A DNA stretch of 60,000 nt from Polytrichum commune (GCA_950295325.1 OX485806.1:35032001-35092000), one strand, 5' to 3'. Positions 21,633-35,451 are shown, counted from the stretch's first letter. Numbers and translations: made by a program. The notes: a model not told the origin generated them from the letters alone.

Positions 21633-24600
21633 TTATGAAGAGAGGCCATCGTAGAGGAGGCAATGGAAATGGTGCATGGCTTGCTCAACAGAAGGCGCGT
21701 ATCTACCAACGTCGTATGCTGGAGACATTAATCCATCCTGGACGTCCTCACATATTGTGATGTCCTCAACCTACAATATAATAGCCACCATCCACAAAAT
21801 GCTGTCAGTGTAATTTTTTCAAAAATTCAGTTTCTCGTATGAATATACGGAGAAAATCACACGACACGATCGAGTCTGTCTTATACGAGTTCGTACCTGA
21901 ACAACCTCGCTGTCTTTAACGCTGCTTTCAATGAAGTCCTTGTCATGCTGTAGTATTGCACACAAACCAATCACAGCATTAAGTAAGGTAGGTACAAACA
22001 CCCAACCAACCCTTGAAAATAAATATTTATCCATTGTGACAGGTGAATAATGTGTCAGTCACACAATTGACCTCTCTATGAGACTCAAGCCAGATGCCCA
22101 GGGAATTAGACTTGAATTATTCTCCACATCAAACAGGTCAATTAACCCACGCACATACTGATGCAATTAACGTAGGCAGGCCTAATTCGTATACTCATCT
22201 TAAACGGACACCTAAATTTGAGTAGTGTGTGGTTAGATGTGGATCTAAGATGGACACCATAAAGACACGTGTTTAGAAAAGATTGAACTATGTGCTCAAA
22301 ATTTGTTAACCATTCTAGATTCAGTAGTCAACATAATTGGGGGGGACTGTATGAACAGTTAATGAGAGAATTCTCACTTTGATAATGAATACGATATTCA
22401 TGTGAGCTCCGAAGATTATGAGGAAAATGGCTGCATGCATGATTTGGTTGCATGCTAATCATCTTGCACTAATTATGTTAATTCTGATCCTTCAAGAAGT
22501 TGGTGTAGAGCAAAAAATGTCTGTTAAAGACCCACTTACCTTGAGGTGTGTGAGTCTTGTGTAATCACTCTTCTTAATCCAACACTGATATTTGAGTGGT
22601 ATTTTGCAAGGCTTCTAATTTAGAATGGCCATACACAAAAAGAAAGACATATTTTACACTGAAATTGGGCTATGTGCAAAAAATACAATAACCAATGTTC
22701 AACTGTGAACATTGGTTAAAGGGCCTATGCGATCGTTTAAGAAAAATTGAAACTTTTCTTTGGACTCTCATAACTTTTGCATCTCTACTCCAATTTTAGA
22801 ACTTGAAATGACAATTCTTAATGATTTGCGATTGCTAACTGGATGAGACAAATTCCCGAGTCAATCCAAAAGTCATAAATGTATGTGGAGTTGGTAGTGC
22901 CCACAATAGGGCCACATGCCTTAATACACACTAAAATTTGGAGTTGGCATTTTAAATCAAAAATATCAAATACTATATTTGGCAAATGAACTCACCATAA
23001 GAGAGGGTTCGAGAAACCAGTCGAACACCACTCGGCACTGTGACGGTGAAAGGGGAAGCACCAGATTTGTATCCATCCATGGTCCATATCTGCTACAAGG
23101 GATCACAATTAGAATGATTGAATTCGCATGCGCTTTGTATGACTAATGTAAAGGTTCTTAGGTTACTAGGATTAAATATATCAGATCAACCCTGTAGATT
23201 GTTAAGCTCAAGGAGTATCATGGTACTGAAGGCCACATAAATTACTTGTATGTGGTGTCTGAAGGGAGAGAGCATCACAAACTTCCAAATGTGTACTCAT
23301 TACATTGAAATTCCACCTAGTGGTGTATAGCATAATAATGATATAATCACTCTAATTTAATTTTATATAATAAAATTGCTAACAATCAGTCCAATGTGGC
23401 ATAGAACATATGAAAATATAAAAATAATGTACTTATCATGAGAACATCATAACTGAAAAAATTGATGATATTCTTTCATTATTTGATCATTTTAATGTAA
23501 TAGTTTTGCATTTGGAAATTTGTGATGGGAGAGCTAGCATCTAACAAGTTCACCAAGAATGCAAGAACCTGTTGATCATGAAGTTTGGGTACACAAAGGC
23601 ATAATTCGCTCGGTGTCCGACCCGCACATTGGCTTCAGACCCATGACTCTCCTTAGCTGCACCACAGCTCTGAATGCTCACCTTCTCCATCAACTATTTA
23701 AAATTTCCCACAGCAACCAATTACTGCCTTCACTTGTACATTATGTACAATTGAAAAGAAAAACCTGTTCTCAAAAACGACTTCTGAAAATGCTATAGTT
23801 GTATCTTCTATAATGGCTTGATTCTAAGTTCTTGAAGATATCTACTTGAAATCAAAATGAGGCAAAAGAATTTACACTTGTGGAGTAGGAGGAGAGGTCA
23901 AGACATGCAGCAAGTGCTTGATGTGCATGTGGAACATGATATCCACCATCCAAATAATTGTCACAATAGACCTGTACTCCCCATTTCCAATTTCATCCAC
24001 ATAATAACATCAAAACCAACAAAAGGGGCATATCCTAGGAGTGAGACTAGAGTGAAAAAATATATATTTAGATGACATATTTCATACGGCTTACCTAAAC
24101 CTATTCAAGAATTTCATCACTGGTCCTTGAAAGGGTATTGAAAATAGGCAGTGCCCTATAAAAATGATGGAGATAGTAGCATGACATTGCACTTGACTGG
24201 TTTGTTCGTTTTTCCCATGTCAGAGGTTAATTATCCAGAATTTCTTCGCCAGGGGTCCAAAATTCTGCTTGTTTTCATTTTATAAAAATTGGTTATTTAT
24301 TGAGGAACTGGGACCACTGCAAAAGGCTCTAAGTTTTGAGTTTCACCTTCCAGTTGCAATTGAGCACGTATTCGCGTGTCGCCACATGGCACAATGAGGT
24401 ATCCACACCTGCTGCAGCCAGGATAGGTCCAGCTGATCCCAGCCAACCTTCTTCTGCAGTACTGCTAACTTGGTTTTCTGCCAAGCTGATGAGCACAAAA
24501 GGACCCCAAACTGCGGTGCGGATTGGTAGTAACCCATTATCCTGCAGGGGATGAGTGTCAAAGCAGTCCACTGGATTCAAATCAATAAGGTGTTTGGGCC

Positions 24601-27600
24601 TTACGTGGTCACTCTTCTTAATTGGATGCCTATATTTAAGTGGTGTATGGCAAGGCTTGTAGTCAAGAATGGACACCAAAAATTCATGTGTTGCAATGAG
24701 ATTGACTATGTGCTCAAAACATAGATGCCATTCTAAGTTCAATAGTGAACACAATTGGGAGGGACCTGTGTGATCATTTGAAGAGCGAGAATCTTCACTT
24801 TGGACTCTCACAACTTGAATGTGCACTACTCTGATTTCAGTAACTTGAAATGATAACCTTTGTGACTTGCTATTGCCAACTGGATGAGACAATTCCTGCG
24901 CTGATCCAACGGCCATAAATGTTTGTGGAGGTGGAAGTGCCTACAATAGGGCCACATACCTTATGTGTATACACTCTAGCAATAATCAAATGCAAGGCAA
25001 CAACACAAATTCTTTTGTGATACACCACTTCAGAGACAAACAAAAACAATGAAGTCACACTTACTCGGGCTGCGAAGTTCCGGATGCCTGCAAGTCGAGT
25101 GGCTTTCCGCAACTTCCCATCTAGTCCATATGTCCATCCCTACTATTCATCACACATCAATCCACTATTTGAATTCATCAGGCCAGCAATGGATGATCGT
25201 GGACTCAAAACTCGAGCATGTGTAAGGACACCCTCTTTAGCTTCAAGAATTTAATTTCAAGAATCAAGGTTCTTGAGTACAGGTGTTTAGCCCCCATTAG
25301 TCGACACATCATTGTTGCCTTCTGTATCTTCAGACACAAAGCCTTCTTCCATCTAGCAAGGTTTAATTGAAGAGGGGCATCCCAAATGATATCATTCAAG
25401 CTAATCTGGATCACCTAAATTCAAAGTACTGGGAATTATTGGATGTGGAGTAAGATTGTTTGTTGTGAATTGATTAAATTGATGATAAAATTGATGACGA
25501 GTGTCCAGAATGAGGAGAAAATTTACATGGTAAGGACAAACGAAAGAATGTGTGCAACCAGAGCCAGACGCAACCGCTGCTGCATGATGGCGACAAACAT
25601 TGTGGAAGGCTTGCACTTGTCCCTCTTCATTTTTACACACCACATAGCGTGATTTGCCGACTCTGCACCCACCAACCCTCGTCCCTTTCAGAACTATTGT
25701 ATGACCTCCTTCATACCCACACTTTCACACCATAACATTCTTAAGTAGCCCATTTAGGTTATAATGCAAATGGAATAATTCTTTGGTAATCCTAATACCC
25801 TAAGAATAATTCCATTGGGGACTCGTGCACCTCTTCAATCTTGGCAAATGGGGAGAAGGATTTTTGTCCGAAGATAGGCAACAATGAGGTATCGACTAAT
25901 GAGAGCTTTATGCCACTTAGCTGTGCTGAATTGCATACATGCAGGTGCTCAAGAATCTTGATTCTTCAAATTTATACTTGAAGCTAGAATAGAAAGAGAA
26001 CATCCTTACACATGCTCAAGAATGCTATGACTCTAAGAACACATGCACTAATTTCACATAAACACGTGTTTCACATAACATGTCCACTAAGGGGCACTTT
26101 ACACCAGAGCTTGAGGGCCCATGACCATAAAAATCTAAAATCTCATATTGGTGGAAAATGTTGAGATCATCCCCCTTCACTTAACAATAGAGCTTGAGGG
26201 CCCAAGGGCCCAAGGAGGTTTGAATAGATGAAACACCTACACAAAGTCCTACATGACATGCAATGGATAATGTTTCATGGTCATTTGGATTTTGTGTCAA
26301 GTCGACCTCAAAGAGGTGGATCTAACATAAACCAGGAGACCATGACACTTCAAAATCTCACAACCCTTGATCATTATAACTGATTGTATAGAAGTGCCCA
26401 CGTGAATAGGATGGTAATGAAATAGCATTTGGTTGAGAGCCCAGTCACGTATATCTTTTAAACTACACATGAAGGCCTGTGCCCACACAAAATTCAATTC
26501 AATCTTCCATAGTATGGCCTTTGGATGAGTTTCAAGGGCTCTCACAATTTTATGGTCATGGCCCTCGGCCATGGTGTAAAGTGGCCCTAATTCACAGAAC
26601 ACATGCAAGAATCCATACAAAAATTTCACAGAACACATACACTATTACAAAACACATACATAAACTAATTTTTGGAGTTGAAAAGTGAATCAACCTGAAG
26701 CCAACCTGCCAGTGAAGAAATCTCCTGGCTTCTCAACTTGACCAATATGTCCTGCATATCAGCAACAGGTAGGAAACATTGAGCCAACCGTCCATCACGG
26801 CAGATGTAACTATAATAAGAAACCCTAGTAATTACTCTTGATGTAATTGAATTTGGTGATTGCTTAGGTTACAGTGCATGTTTCTTCCTGAATGCATTAT
26901 AGTACCTTAGGCTATGATTGAGTCCAGAAATAAAATTCGATGATGAGGGAACCAGTCTAGATTTAAGAAAAATATGTCAACATTCATCAACAACTGGTCC
27001 TCAGATCTTTGATCCCCTATTGATTCATTAGCACTGGCAAAACTCTTCCATGCCAAAAAGATTTTGCAAAAGAAATAGAAAAAACAGGGACTCGACATCA
27101 TGACATGACAAAAGTGAAGCAATCCTCAGCCACATGGCTAAAGTGCAAAACATGTGACTGCACTATGTAGTGCACAGGAGAAGTCCTCTTGAAGAAGGTT
27201 AATGCTCTCTTATGTGTGTGCACAAACCAATCTTACAAAACTTCTCAAGCATTTAAGTGTTGTGGTGACCAGCCAACTTGTGGTTGCCTTCCTATTCCCA
27301 AGAAGCATCTAAGTGTTGCGTTGACTAACCTACTTGGGAGTCATTTTCTCTACTTGCTACGGGGCAACATCCACATGTCGGTTCAAGTTTTGAAACTTGC
27401 AAGCGGCAGATCCTCCTCCCCCTTTAAATGTTGATCGATCACCATAACACTTAAATGCTTAAGAAATAGAACGCAGTTGTGTGCACACATATATAAAAGA
27501 GAGGATTGACCTTCTTCAAGAGAACTTTTCCTTTGCACTAGTGCAATCTTCACAAGTTGGAATTTGGGATCCCCTCTTTGAGCTATTAAATGTGTTACAA

Positions 27601-28384
27601 GAGTGTGGATAAGAACAATATCTCTTGAACAAGGTTGCTCTCATATATGTGTGCACAAACCCACCTTACATTTCTCAAGCATCTAACAGTTGCGTGACTA
27701 CGTTACCTACAAGTGGTTGGACTTCTCAATCAAGAGGAGTAACGTAATCAATCACAACCCATAGGGAATCCACATTGGATATCCCATAGTAAGTTACACT
27801 GGAATTCAGTCTAATAAATGTGTTACAACCAATTTAAAGAGGACTTCTCTACACTAGTGCAATCATCACGACTTTGCACTTGAGCCACACGGGGAATCCA
27901 CATTTAAAAATCCCATAGGAACTCACATTGGAATTTGGGATCCCTTATTTGAGCTAAAAAATGTGTTACAAGATTTGTGTGCACAGATATGAAAGAGAAA
28001 TCAAACTACATTGGAATTCGAGAACCCCTATTGAGCTGAAGGAATAAATGTGTTACATACAAGAATGCGAAGAATGAATTAAGAAAATTTACCAACAGCT
28101 TGCCAGCCTCGAGAAAACACATGATCCATCTCAAACTCCGCAAACGCTGGATCGGTGTACCACGAACTCGGTGGAGTCGAAGCTTCTTCAATCGGCACCG
28201 ATCTCTTGAATTCCCGCAATTTCTTCTCCAAATTTGAGATCTCGGCTTCAACAGTGAGGTGCTGCTCTTGCAATGTGGAAATTGTGGCCCTCTGCATGCG
28301 GGACGCATTGAATTCGAAGACAAGGCATTGCAATTGGGAGCGAATTGGGAGCCAGGAGCGGAACCCTAGGGTTTTAGCCATCAT
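21633..28384 (-). CDS. CMO: Choline monooxygenase-like Rieske oxygenase
   Basis: Ten exons on the minus strand: 28384-28093, 26751-26695, 25660-25527, 25139-25065, 24541-24347, 23971-23876, 23693-23569, 23089-22996, 21947-21897 and 21770-21633. All junctions keep phase and give about 418 residues, the usual length of plant CMO. Exon 3 has the Rieske 2Fe-2S motif (NVCRHHA.. then FVCPYH). Exon 6 has the mononuclear iron motif CDNYLDGGYHVPHAH. Exons 7-8 read YAFVYPNFMINR and YGPWMDTNLVLP. The protein ends at LLYDGLSS. The N-terminus is variable, with a short helical, coiled-coil-like segment; a plastid transit peptide is expected for the family. CMO oxidises choline to betaine aldehyde in plastids, but homologues outside betaine accumulators have uncertain activity, so CMO-like is safest. 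Introns hold at least seven small repeats or MITEs. Alternative start: ATG at 28381 or 28405. Confidence 0.9.
22190..22547 (+). mobile_element. MITE family A, copy 2
   Basis: Shares the AACGGACACCTAAATTTGAG start, the internal TCAGTAGTCAACATAATTGG word and the AAAGACCCACTTACCTT end with the other family A copies. It lies in intron 8 of the choline monooxygenase-like gene. Confidence 0.6.
22548..22924 (+). mobile_element. MITE family A, diverged subfamily copy
   Basis: Directly abuts the previous copy. It shares with 24588-24962 the words ACTCTTCTTAAT, TTTGGACTCTCA, AACTGGATGAGACAA and CAATAGGGCCACAT. Confidence 0.6.
24588..24962 (+). mobile_element. MITE family A, diverged subfamily copy
   Basis: Second member of the subfamily ending in CAATAGGGCCACAT. 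It starts AATAAGGTGTTTGGGCC, the inverse of its end. It lies in intron 4 of the choline monooxygenase-like gene. Confidence 0.6.
25225..25425 (+). repeat. Dispersed repeat B, partial copy
   Basis: Shares CATTAGTCGACAC.TCATTGTTG and AAGCCTTCTTCCATCTA with the copy at 44080-44335. Confidence 0.6.
25735..26035 (-). repeat. Dispersed repeat B, inverted copy
   Basis: Reverse-complement match to 44080-44335, with CTTAAGTAGCCCATTTAGG at one end and CTTCAAATTTATACTTGAAGC at the other. Confidence 0.6.
26091..26587 (+). mobile_element. Tourist-like MITE family C, copy 1
   Basis: Terminal inverted repeats of about 30 bp (GGGGCACTTTACACC against GGGCCACTTTACACC) are flanked by direct TAA on both sides (26088-26090 and 26588-26590). 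A three-base TAA target duplication is the mark of PIF/Harbinger (Tourist) MITEs. The element is 497 bp and has no coding capacity. It lies in intron 2 of the choline monooxygenase-like gene. Confidence 0.8.
27150..28010. repeat. Complex inverted and direct repeats in intron 1
   Basis: CTCTTGAAGAAGGTTAATGC and GTGTGTGCACAAACC near 27187-27230 recur inverted near 27450-27520, forming a foldback. A third, direct copy lies near 27610-27700, and shorter fragments follow to about 28000. Confidence 0.6.
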
Positions 28385-28392
28385 TGAAATGT

Positions 28393-28895
28393 ATGTTCCG
28401 GTCACCCAAAATTCTTGTAACAGCTAAATTGGGCTATGTGGTGGGATGAAGATTGCCTCAAATTGAGGGGGAACCAAGATTGTTCCACTCAATCTATCAC
28501 ATGGGATTCTTGCAGACAAAAATTTGAGCTCATTCACTACACCTACCAAGCCTAAATTACGTCGAAATGTTTCCGGCACCCAAAAAGTTTGACGGCTAAA
28601 TTAGGCTACGTGATGCCGATTGCGTCGAATTGAAGGTGACCCAAAAAAAAATCCACTCAACCTCTCACATGGGATTCTTGCATAAGAAATTTATGCCTGA
28701 AATTGAGCTCGCAGGGCTTGAAACATCGAAATTCGACATCCAAAAGTTTGCAACATCCAGATTAGCTTAGGTGATGCCAATTGCCTCAAACTGAAGGCGA
28801 CCCAAGATTCCTCCCCTCAACCTATGTCATATGATTCTATTGCAGGCAGAGATTGTGCGAAGCACTAAGCTCGCAGGGCTTGAAACATCATCAGT
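28393..28895. repeat. Three tandem ~165-bp units upstream of the CMO-like start
   Basis: Units begin near 28393, 28561 and 28726. Each has a CACCCAAAA/CATCCAAAAG block, a GCTAAATT.GGCTA block, a GATTGCCTCAAATTGA block and a CACATGGGATTCTTGCA block. They occupy the presumed promoter and 5' leader of the choline monooxygenase-like gene. Confidence 0.75.
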
Positions 28896-29186
28896 ATCAA
28901 GGCATCCACCACAACTACATGGCCTAAATTGCACCGAACTGGCATTCAACTGAAGAAGACCGAAGATTATTCTAAGGAGACAACGACACGAAGTGCGTGC
29001 ACTTCGGAAACGTGATGAGGTCATACACATTCCATCCAAAAACCTTCAAACATAGGTAAATTCCTCCGAGTATCAATTTAAGTGTTTTTTTTTATTAAGA
29101 TTGATGATGTGATTGACCCAAATTATGACTTGGGTATGCAAAAATCCTCTCATCTTGTGACATCCATCAAGTATCAATATATATGA

Positions 29187-29413
29187 CTACATTGATTATC
29201 CCAAGTAGTGTGTGTTATTATTTGGAGTTACACAATTCTAACCTATTTAATGAGAATGTGATACTTTACCAAGCAAAGTCATCTAAGTTCTATGATGCTT
29301 GAACAACTTATTGAACTTTCGTTAGTAAAAATTGAACTCATGAGTAAGATATTATTGCATTGTTGTAACTCTGAATAATAACACACACTAATTGGGAGAT
29401 TCAATGTAGTACC
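29187..29413. repeat. Foldback MITE-like inverted repeat
   Basis: Arms at about 29187-29248 and 29345-29413 are inverted copies (TAGTGTGTGTTATTATT and its reverse complement, plus ATTGATTATCCCAA against its partner). Confidence 0.65.
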
Positions 29414-29495
29414 TATTACAGTTTTGATGGTTCTAGTTGGATAGGTTTTCCTGCACCATTTCATTGATATTGCATACGTATTGATACTATGCATT

Positions 29496-29850
29496 CACCT
29501 AAGGTAAGTGGGTCTTAAATGGACAATTTTTCTCTCTACACTCATTTCCCATACCATGATATAAAACATGTGATTGGAATGAGATGATTAGCAAATCCAA
29601 ATCATGCCCGTAGCCACTTACCTCATAATATTTGGAGCTCGTATGAATACCTTGTTCATTGTCAAAGTGAAGATTATATGAGTCAATAAATGATCATATA
29701 GGTATCCCCCCAATTAGGTTGACTATTTGTCTTTAATGGTTAACAAATTCTAAGCATGTAATCCAATATCATTTCAACACTTTTTGATGTTTGTTTGTAG
29801 ATTCACATCCGACCAGACACCAATGACTCATATATAGATGGTCACTAACA
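29496..29850 (-). mobile_element. MITE family A, copy 3 (inverted)
   Basis: Starts TAAGGTAAGTGGGTCTTAAA and carries the complement of the ATAGTCAACATAATTGG word, so it is a family A member in reverse orientation. Confidence 0.65.
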
Positions 29851-31490
29851 TCATAAACGGAATTAGGCACATCAACATTATATGTTGGTCCAACATTGGC
29901 TTACACTCAGGCGAAGGTCCATGTCATTCTCTTTGGATGAAAACTATTATAATTGGAGTCCTTCATGACCAGAGTAAATAATGTTTTCTCAAGATTTAGG
30001 AGGGTTCTTCTTGACCACTTCTTTGAGCCTAGATGTCTAATGGAATTCGAGAGATCAACATGTTTTTGATGTCACCACCATATTTAGTTTATTTGATTGA
30101 TCACATGACTTGACCACAAAATTGGGTTCAAAATTAGATATGGACAAATCTACAATCTCTTTTGGTTTTACACACATATCATGGAAAGTAGGTACCCACT
30201 CATTAAGTTTTTGGCTTTTAGCCTTGCTTCCTATGGTTGCATCCAACAAAGTGAGGTATTGTTGAATTCTATGGTCACTTTGCATGGTCTCAGTGTAAAC
30301 CACCATTGTGGATGAAAATTTGTTTGAAGGTTTACATTAGTTATTGCAATGGAGGATATTTAGTGTTTATTATGGTGTTAGTGCCACATGCCCAATAGTT
30401 ATTGTTCACATGTGTGGATACATTGAAGATACACTTTATATCGCACACCATTGTGGCTAGGTATCCAATAAAAATGTGATGTCATCATACAAATCTCCTA
30501 CACGGAGTTGATAGAATGATGTACTTGCAAGTGTTGTATATGTAATTACAATTACTTGATAATTCAAAGATCAATTCATTCTTCAACTACATAGATTTTC
30601 TCCATTACACCTTCGAGCACTTATGTGCGAATTGGAAGAGTCACTGATTTGTATGAACATTTGACTAACCTAAAAAGTTTATTCATGAAAGTGACTAACA
30701 TTGAGTCTATGTTGAGTAAATAATTTGCGACTTTCCATGATAAATATTTGTCAGTTTGACCCATAAACCTTGAGGTTTTCAGCCTTGTTTCAAGTTTCTT
30801 GACTCATTGCTTGTCCATGGGTGGTGGTCAACATCCTTGAAGTGATAAATTGAAACGTGTATGTAATAACTTTGGCTAATTGTCAATTGGAATCCATAAC
30901 CAATTTGATTTGTGTGGTTACCTACCAAGGCATGAGTTGATGTTTCAATGCAATTTGTATTGAGTGTGAGGAATCAAAATCACAAAGTGTTTATGAAGCC
31001 ATTATCACTTACATAAGAATATATCTATAGTTGGCACTTAAGATTAACCCTACTGAACGAAAAGCACAAATTATGAGGAGGCAAGGCGCATTTTTGAGGT
31101 TGGGGGCCTTAGAGGAAGAAGACCCAAATGATAACCTATGGGCACCTCAAGCAAAGCAATTGAAACAAATAGGTCCACCTTCACAAGAAAGAAACTCAAC
31201 TAGCTTAGGGCAAATTTTTAGAAAAATGAGAATCACATTTTTGAGCACTTGCCGAAGCATTGCTAACTTCCAAATTTCAGGTGAAATTCTGCTTCATATA
31301 CATCTTTAAATTCTTAAAACACCTCAAGATATAATATAGTTGTCAAAATGAATGTGAAAAGGATGTTTAAGAAAAATTGTAGCTCGCAAACATATTAAAA
31401 TGTAGTATAATTGTCATGATATGCGTGTTGAGGGGTTGTTTGACTTTTCAATAAAGTTCATGAAATGGATCATGTGTGAATACTAGGAAA
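29851..31490. other. Intergenic stretch between the CMO-like gene and the galactosyltransferase
   Basis: AT-rich. An open frame at 31031-31309 resembles no family I know and its ATG context is unsupported. Nothing else is recognised. Confidence 0.4.
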
Positions 31491-31491
31491 A

Positions 31492-34400
31492 ATGACAACA
31501 TTGGTGTTATGCTTGCTCTTCCTCACCCATTTCATGCTTTTCCAAAGCCATGCGTTTACTCTTTCCAGGGTACCCATCTATTACATCACTTATAAACTTA
31601 CTAATCAAAATATCCTTACAATGTGAGATAGAGAATATCATAAAGCACTTATTGAACAATTTTGTCGTGTTAAACACCAAGTCCATTTGCCATTTGTTAG
31701 TTAAGGATGTCAAATTTCAGTGTAAGTTTGAATGAGATAACACCATCCTTCCACTTGAGGTGAACCACAAAAGAATACAAAATAAATTTTAAAATCAAGG
31801 TAGTTGAGTTAGTCAAGTAAGTCAAGTTATTGTTTACTCTCCAACTTGCCATTATTCGGGACAAAGAAAAAAAAATTATTATTTTGATTTGTTCATATAA
31901 ATATTAGCTTCCTATGAAAGAAAGCAAGCATAACCAAAGAGCTCCTTCACCCAAATGCTATGGCTACCTTTCTTTCTGGTGATGTGTGAAATTTGAGATG
32001 AAGATGATAAATCACAGGGGGCTCCGCATAAACGCATGAATGCAATGAAAAAGTTCATCTACTTGCTCAAGGGCCGCATGGGAGGAGCACCAAGTCACCT
32101 TGGAATTCCAAACGGCTTGTGCCAACAACAACGCATGGCGTATGAGCTTGCATCCAATCTTTCAGCTGTGCACGGCCCAATGGTGATGGCGTCCATGTGG
32201 AATGGGTGGAAGTTGATGCAACAGTCTTTAGTCGACAACTCCCCAACTGCATCCGAGCAGTACATGAATGTTGGATTGCTCATGTGGCTTGAACTCATGG
32301 AGTCTCTTGAAGCCAAGGATATGGTGGCGGCAGTGGAGCCAAATGGAGCAAGTTTGTTTGGAGCAAGGGTGTGCCCGGAGAGTTTGAGCTCCATCAATGG
32401 CACCAAGCTTGAGGTGAGAACTGTTTGACATCACATAACATCATTTACCAACATAGTTGTGTCGAAGCTGACATTTAAGAACTAAGATAGATTTGATGTT
32501 TAAGTAAAATTAGACCAAGGCCCAATTCATAATTACAGCATGTTGAATTATAAGATCCTCTTCAATAAAATATGCAAAGATGATTATGATGATATTTAAA
32601 TAGTTGACTTGATTATTATGTTTTCATTATTCATCAATCGATTATATAGTTCTAACATAAAAATATTACATTGATTTATTTTCATTATAACATGCAAATA
32701 TCATTGAGTATTCACAAATCTCACATGAACTATAAATATATCAAGAAGTTATCACCATATTCGCCTATAAAATTGAGGTAACAAAATATTTCAAGTCTTG
32801 AAAGCATCTCTTTAATTAAATATGAGTGTGGATATTCAAGATTATAGGTGCACTTATTTTCTTTATCTAAAAATTCATCCTTGGATTTAAGACCAAATGC
32901 AGAACTCAATGGACACCTAAGCCACTTGGTGCATTCATGAACCGGTGACAACTGAAATTCAATTTTACGTAATGATAATCAAATGATGGCAACCTATAGT
33001 TATAATAGGAATGAAGCATGTTATACACACAACATTACTAGGCTTCATGCCCACAATCCTTTCTAAATAAAAGAAGTGCCATGTTTCATGGGGACATCAA
33101 TTCTTAGGGCATCATTTTTTAAGAATCACAACAAATTCATTCCCAGCCCTTGATTGCGTAATTCTCATTGCCTAGGGTGAAGAAGCATGAGGCTTAACAA
33201 TGTTATGTATCTCAATTTAAAAGTGAATCTAAGTGCATTTTAATACATGGAAATGACCATATGGAAGTGATATGTCCATGAATTACATGATGTGAGATAG
33301 AATGAACATTGTGATCCATGAAGAGGATCTAAGATTGTGGATCTTAAATTGGTTGACTAGTACATTCATGAATGAGGTATTCTTAGTAATTTTTTTGTGA
33401 GTGAGAGTAAGAGATTTTTTTGCTGATTCTTGGAGAGCCGCTTGGCACAAGAGATTGTGGGCCTTAAGTTGTCTAACACAAACATGCTAATGAACATGCA
33501 AACTACAATAAATAGTCCTATTACTGTGGGTGGAAATTAGTGTGAAAATAATGAGTGTCAGCCACTCTAATTTTCTAGTTGGGATGGAATTAATGTGGGT
33601 GCCGAGACCCCGGGTCTTCCCCTCACTCTTTCTTGAGACTTTTAACCAACACCTTACATAAAATAAAATAGTCACCTTGCATCAAAAGTAGCACAGAAGA
33701 CAATAATCACCCACATTAATTTTCCATGAAAACAAATCATCTGGCCCACACTAATTCTCATTATGAGATTCATTAGTATGGGCTCTAGAAAACTATTGTG
33801 GCCCACGGTAATAGGACCATTTAGTGTAGCAGTTCAATACAATCTAGAACAACAACAAACCAAGGAAGTGGCCTTAAATGGACACTCCTAGATTTTAGCC
33901 TACTTACACACCATTTTAGAAACAACCCATTATCAATTATTAGCCTTGCAATGGCACAAAATTAGCGCTCTCAAGATCATTCAATTTGAGTGATGTATAA
34001 ATTAGTAATGGATAACCCATTTGAATGTGCAAATGAGTACATGTCAAGTGATTGATTGCTCACTTTGGTTTACTCAAGCTAGTGAACTACATTTGTTATC
34101 ATTTAGAATAACACCATTTAAACTCATACCTCAACAAAAGTATCTTTAAAGTCTCTCAAAAGCTCATGTCTTGGTTGGGAGCTTTGCTCCAGCTTTGACA
34201 ATTTATGATGTTTTAGGAGCGTGTATCAAGTGGTGTTAGAACCCCCAATTTTGGTAAATTCAAGCATATGTGTTTGACTTTGACCAAGAGATGGTTACGT
34301 AAAAATGAACTCCTTGGAGTTATTCTTTACTTCAACCAAAGTTTTGGTTGGGAGTTGGTTTATTTTGCTTGCAAAACTTTTCATGTAACTCAATAGGTTT

Positions 34401-35404
34401 TAAGGGCATGTTGGGAGATGGTGTGGAGGTTTGAACAAAGAACATTCTATATCGGTTCATTGGCCTTTTCGGCTTCCTGGACATTAAAATCAATTTCATT
34501 TCATTCCATTGGGGGCCAAACTCATTTTAGCGCCTCTTGGAGCGCCAACATGGGTTTGCCCCCCCCCCCCCCCCCCCCATGAACCAATATAGAATGTGCT
34601 TCATTTGACAAACCTCAACACCAATTCAAGCATGCACCAAAAACTTACCAAACATAAGAAAGTTTTGTATGAATAAACTTTACAAACTCCCAACAAAAAC
34701 ATTGGTTGAAGTAAAAGATAACTCTCTTGTCAAAGTTTCAATAGCACCATCTTAGGTTCCTTCAAAATATTGCCGTGCAAGTCATTTTTATATAGCTGCC
34801 TTTTGGCCAAAGCCAAGACACATCATCCTCCTCATCCCAACATATTTGGAGATTCTGTCACCACACAAGCACTCCTTAAACATTATACACCATAAAAAAT
34901 GGGGCGAAACTCCCTACTTAAACATGAGCTAAACCTTAACCCAAACACCTAAATACCTAGTAGGTATTCTACTATGGCCCGTCGCCGACAATGTCAAGCT
35001 CACTCACTGTCTTCAACATTTTGTGACGTTGTATAGTGTGGTGTGTTTGGGTAGGCACCACGGGCCTTGGCTTGGTGGTTAGGGCTCATGACCCCCAATG
35101 AGGAGGTTGTGGGTTCTATTCCCCATGCCGGCGTGGTGCTCACCACCTTAGTCCACCCAACTATGGTGGGGGGTCCTTGGACCTTGTTGTATGGGTACCT
35201 AAAGCCCTTTGGGGGGATACCATGTCCGGTATCTTCAAGGCACTAGTGGCTAGCTAGGAACTAGTATGGTGTGTCACTATAGTGCCCATCCTCGAAAGGG
35301 GAGAGTAGTATTGCCCCAATGTCCCCTTGTCCGGTGGGCATCGGGTCATTGACATTACGAACGGACACTTTATTCACGCTGGCCCCTTCAAAGGGACCGG
35401 AGTT

Positions 35405-35451
<47 letters not shown>

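Noticed and set aside
31031-31309. Protein-coding gene of 92 codons
   Set aside because: No recognisable motif, no splice or neighbour support, in AT-rich intergenic sequence. Chance frame is likely.
35068-35125. tRNA gene
   Set aside because: The A-box and B-box-like words belong to a SINE head. No cloverleaf can be formed convincingly, and the body and tail with a target duplication mark a retroposon.
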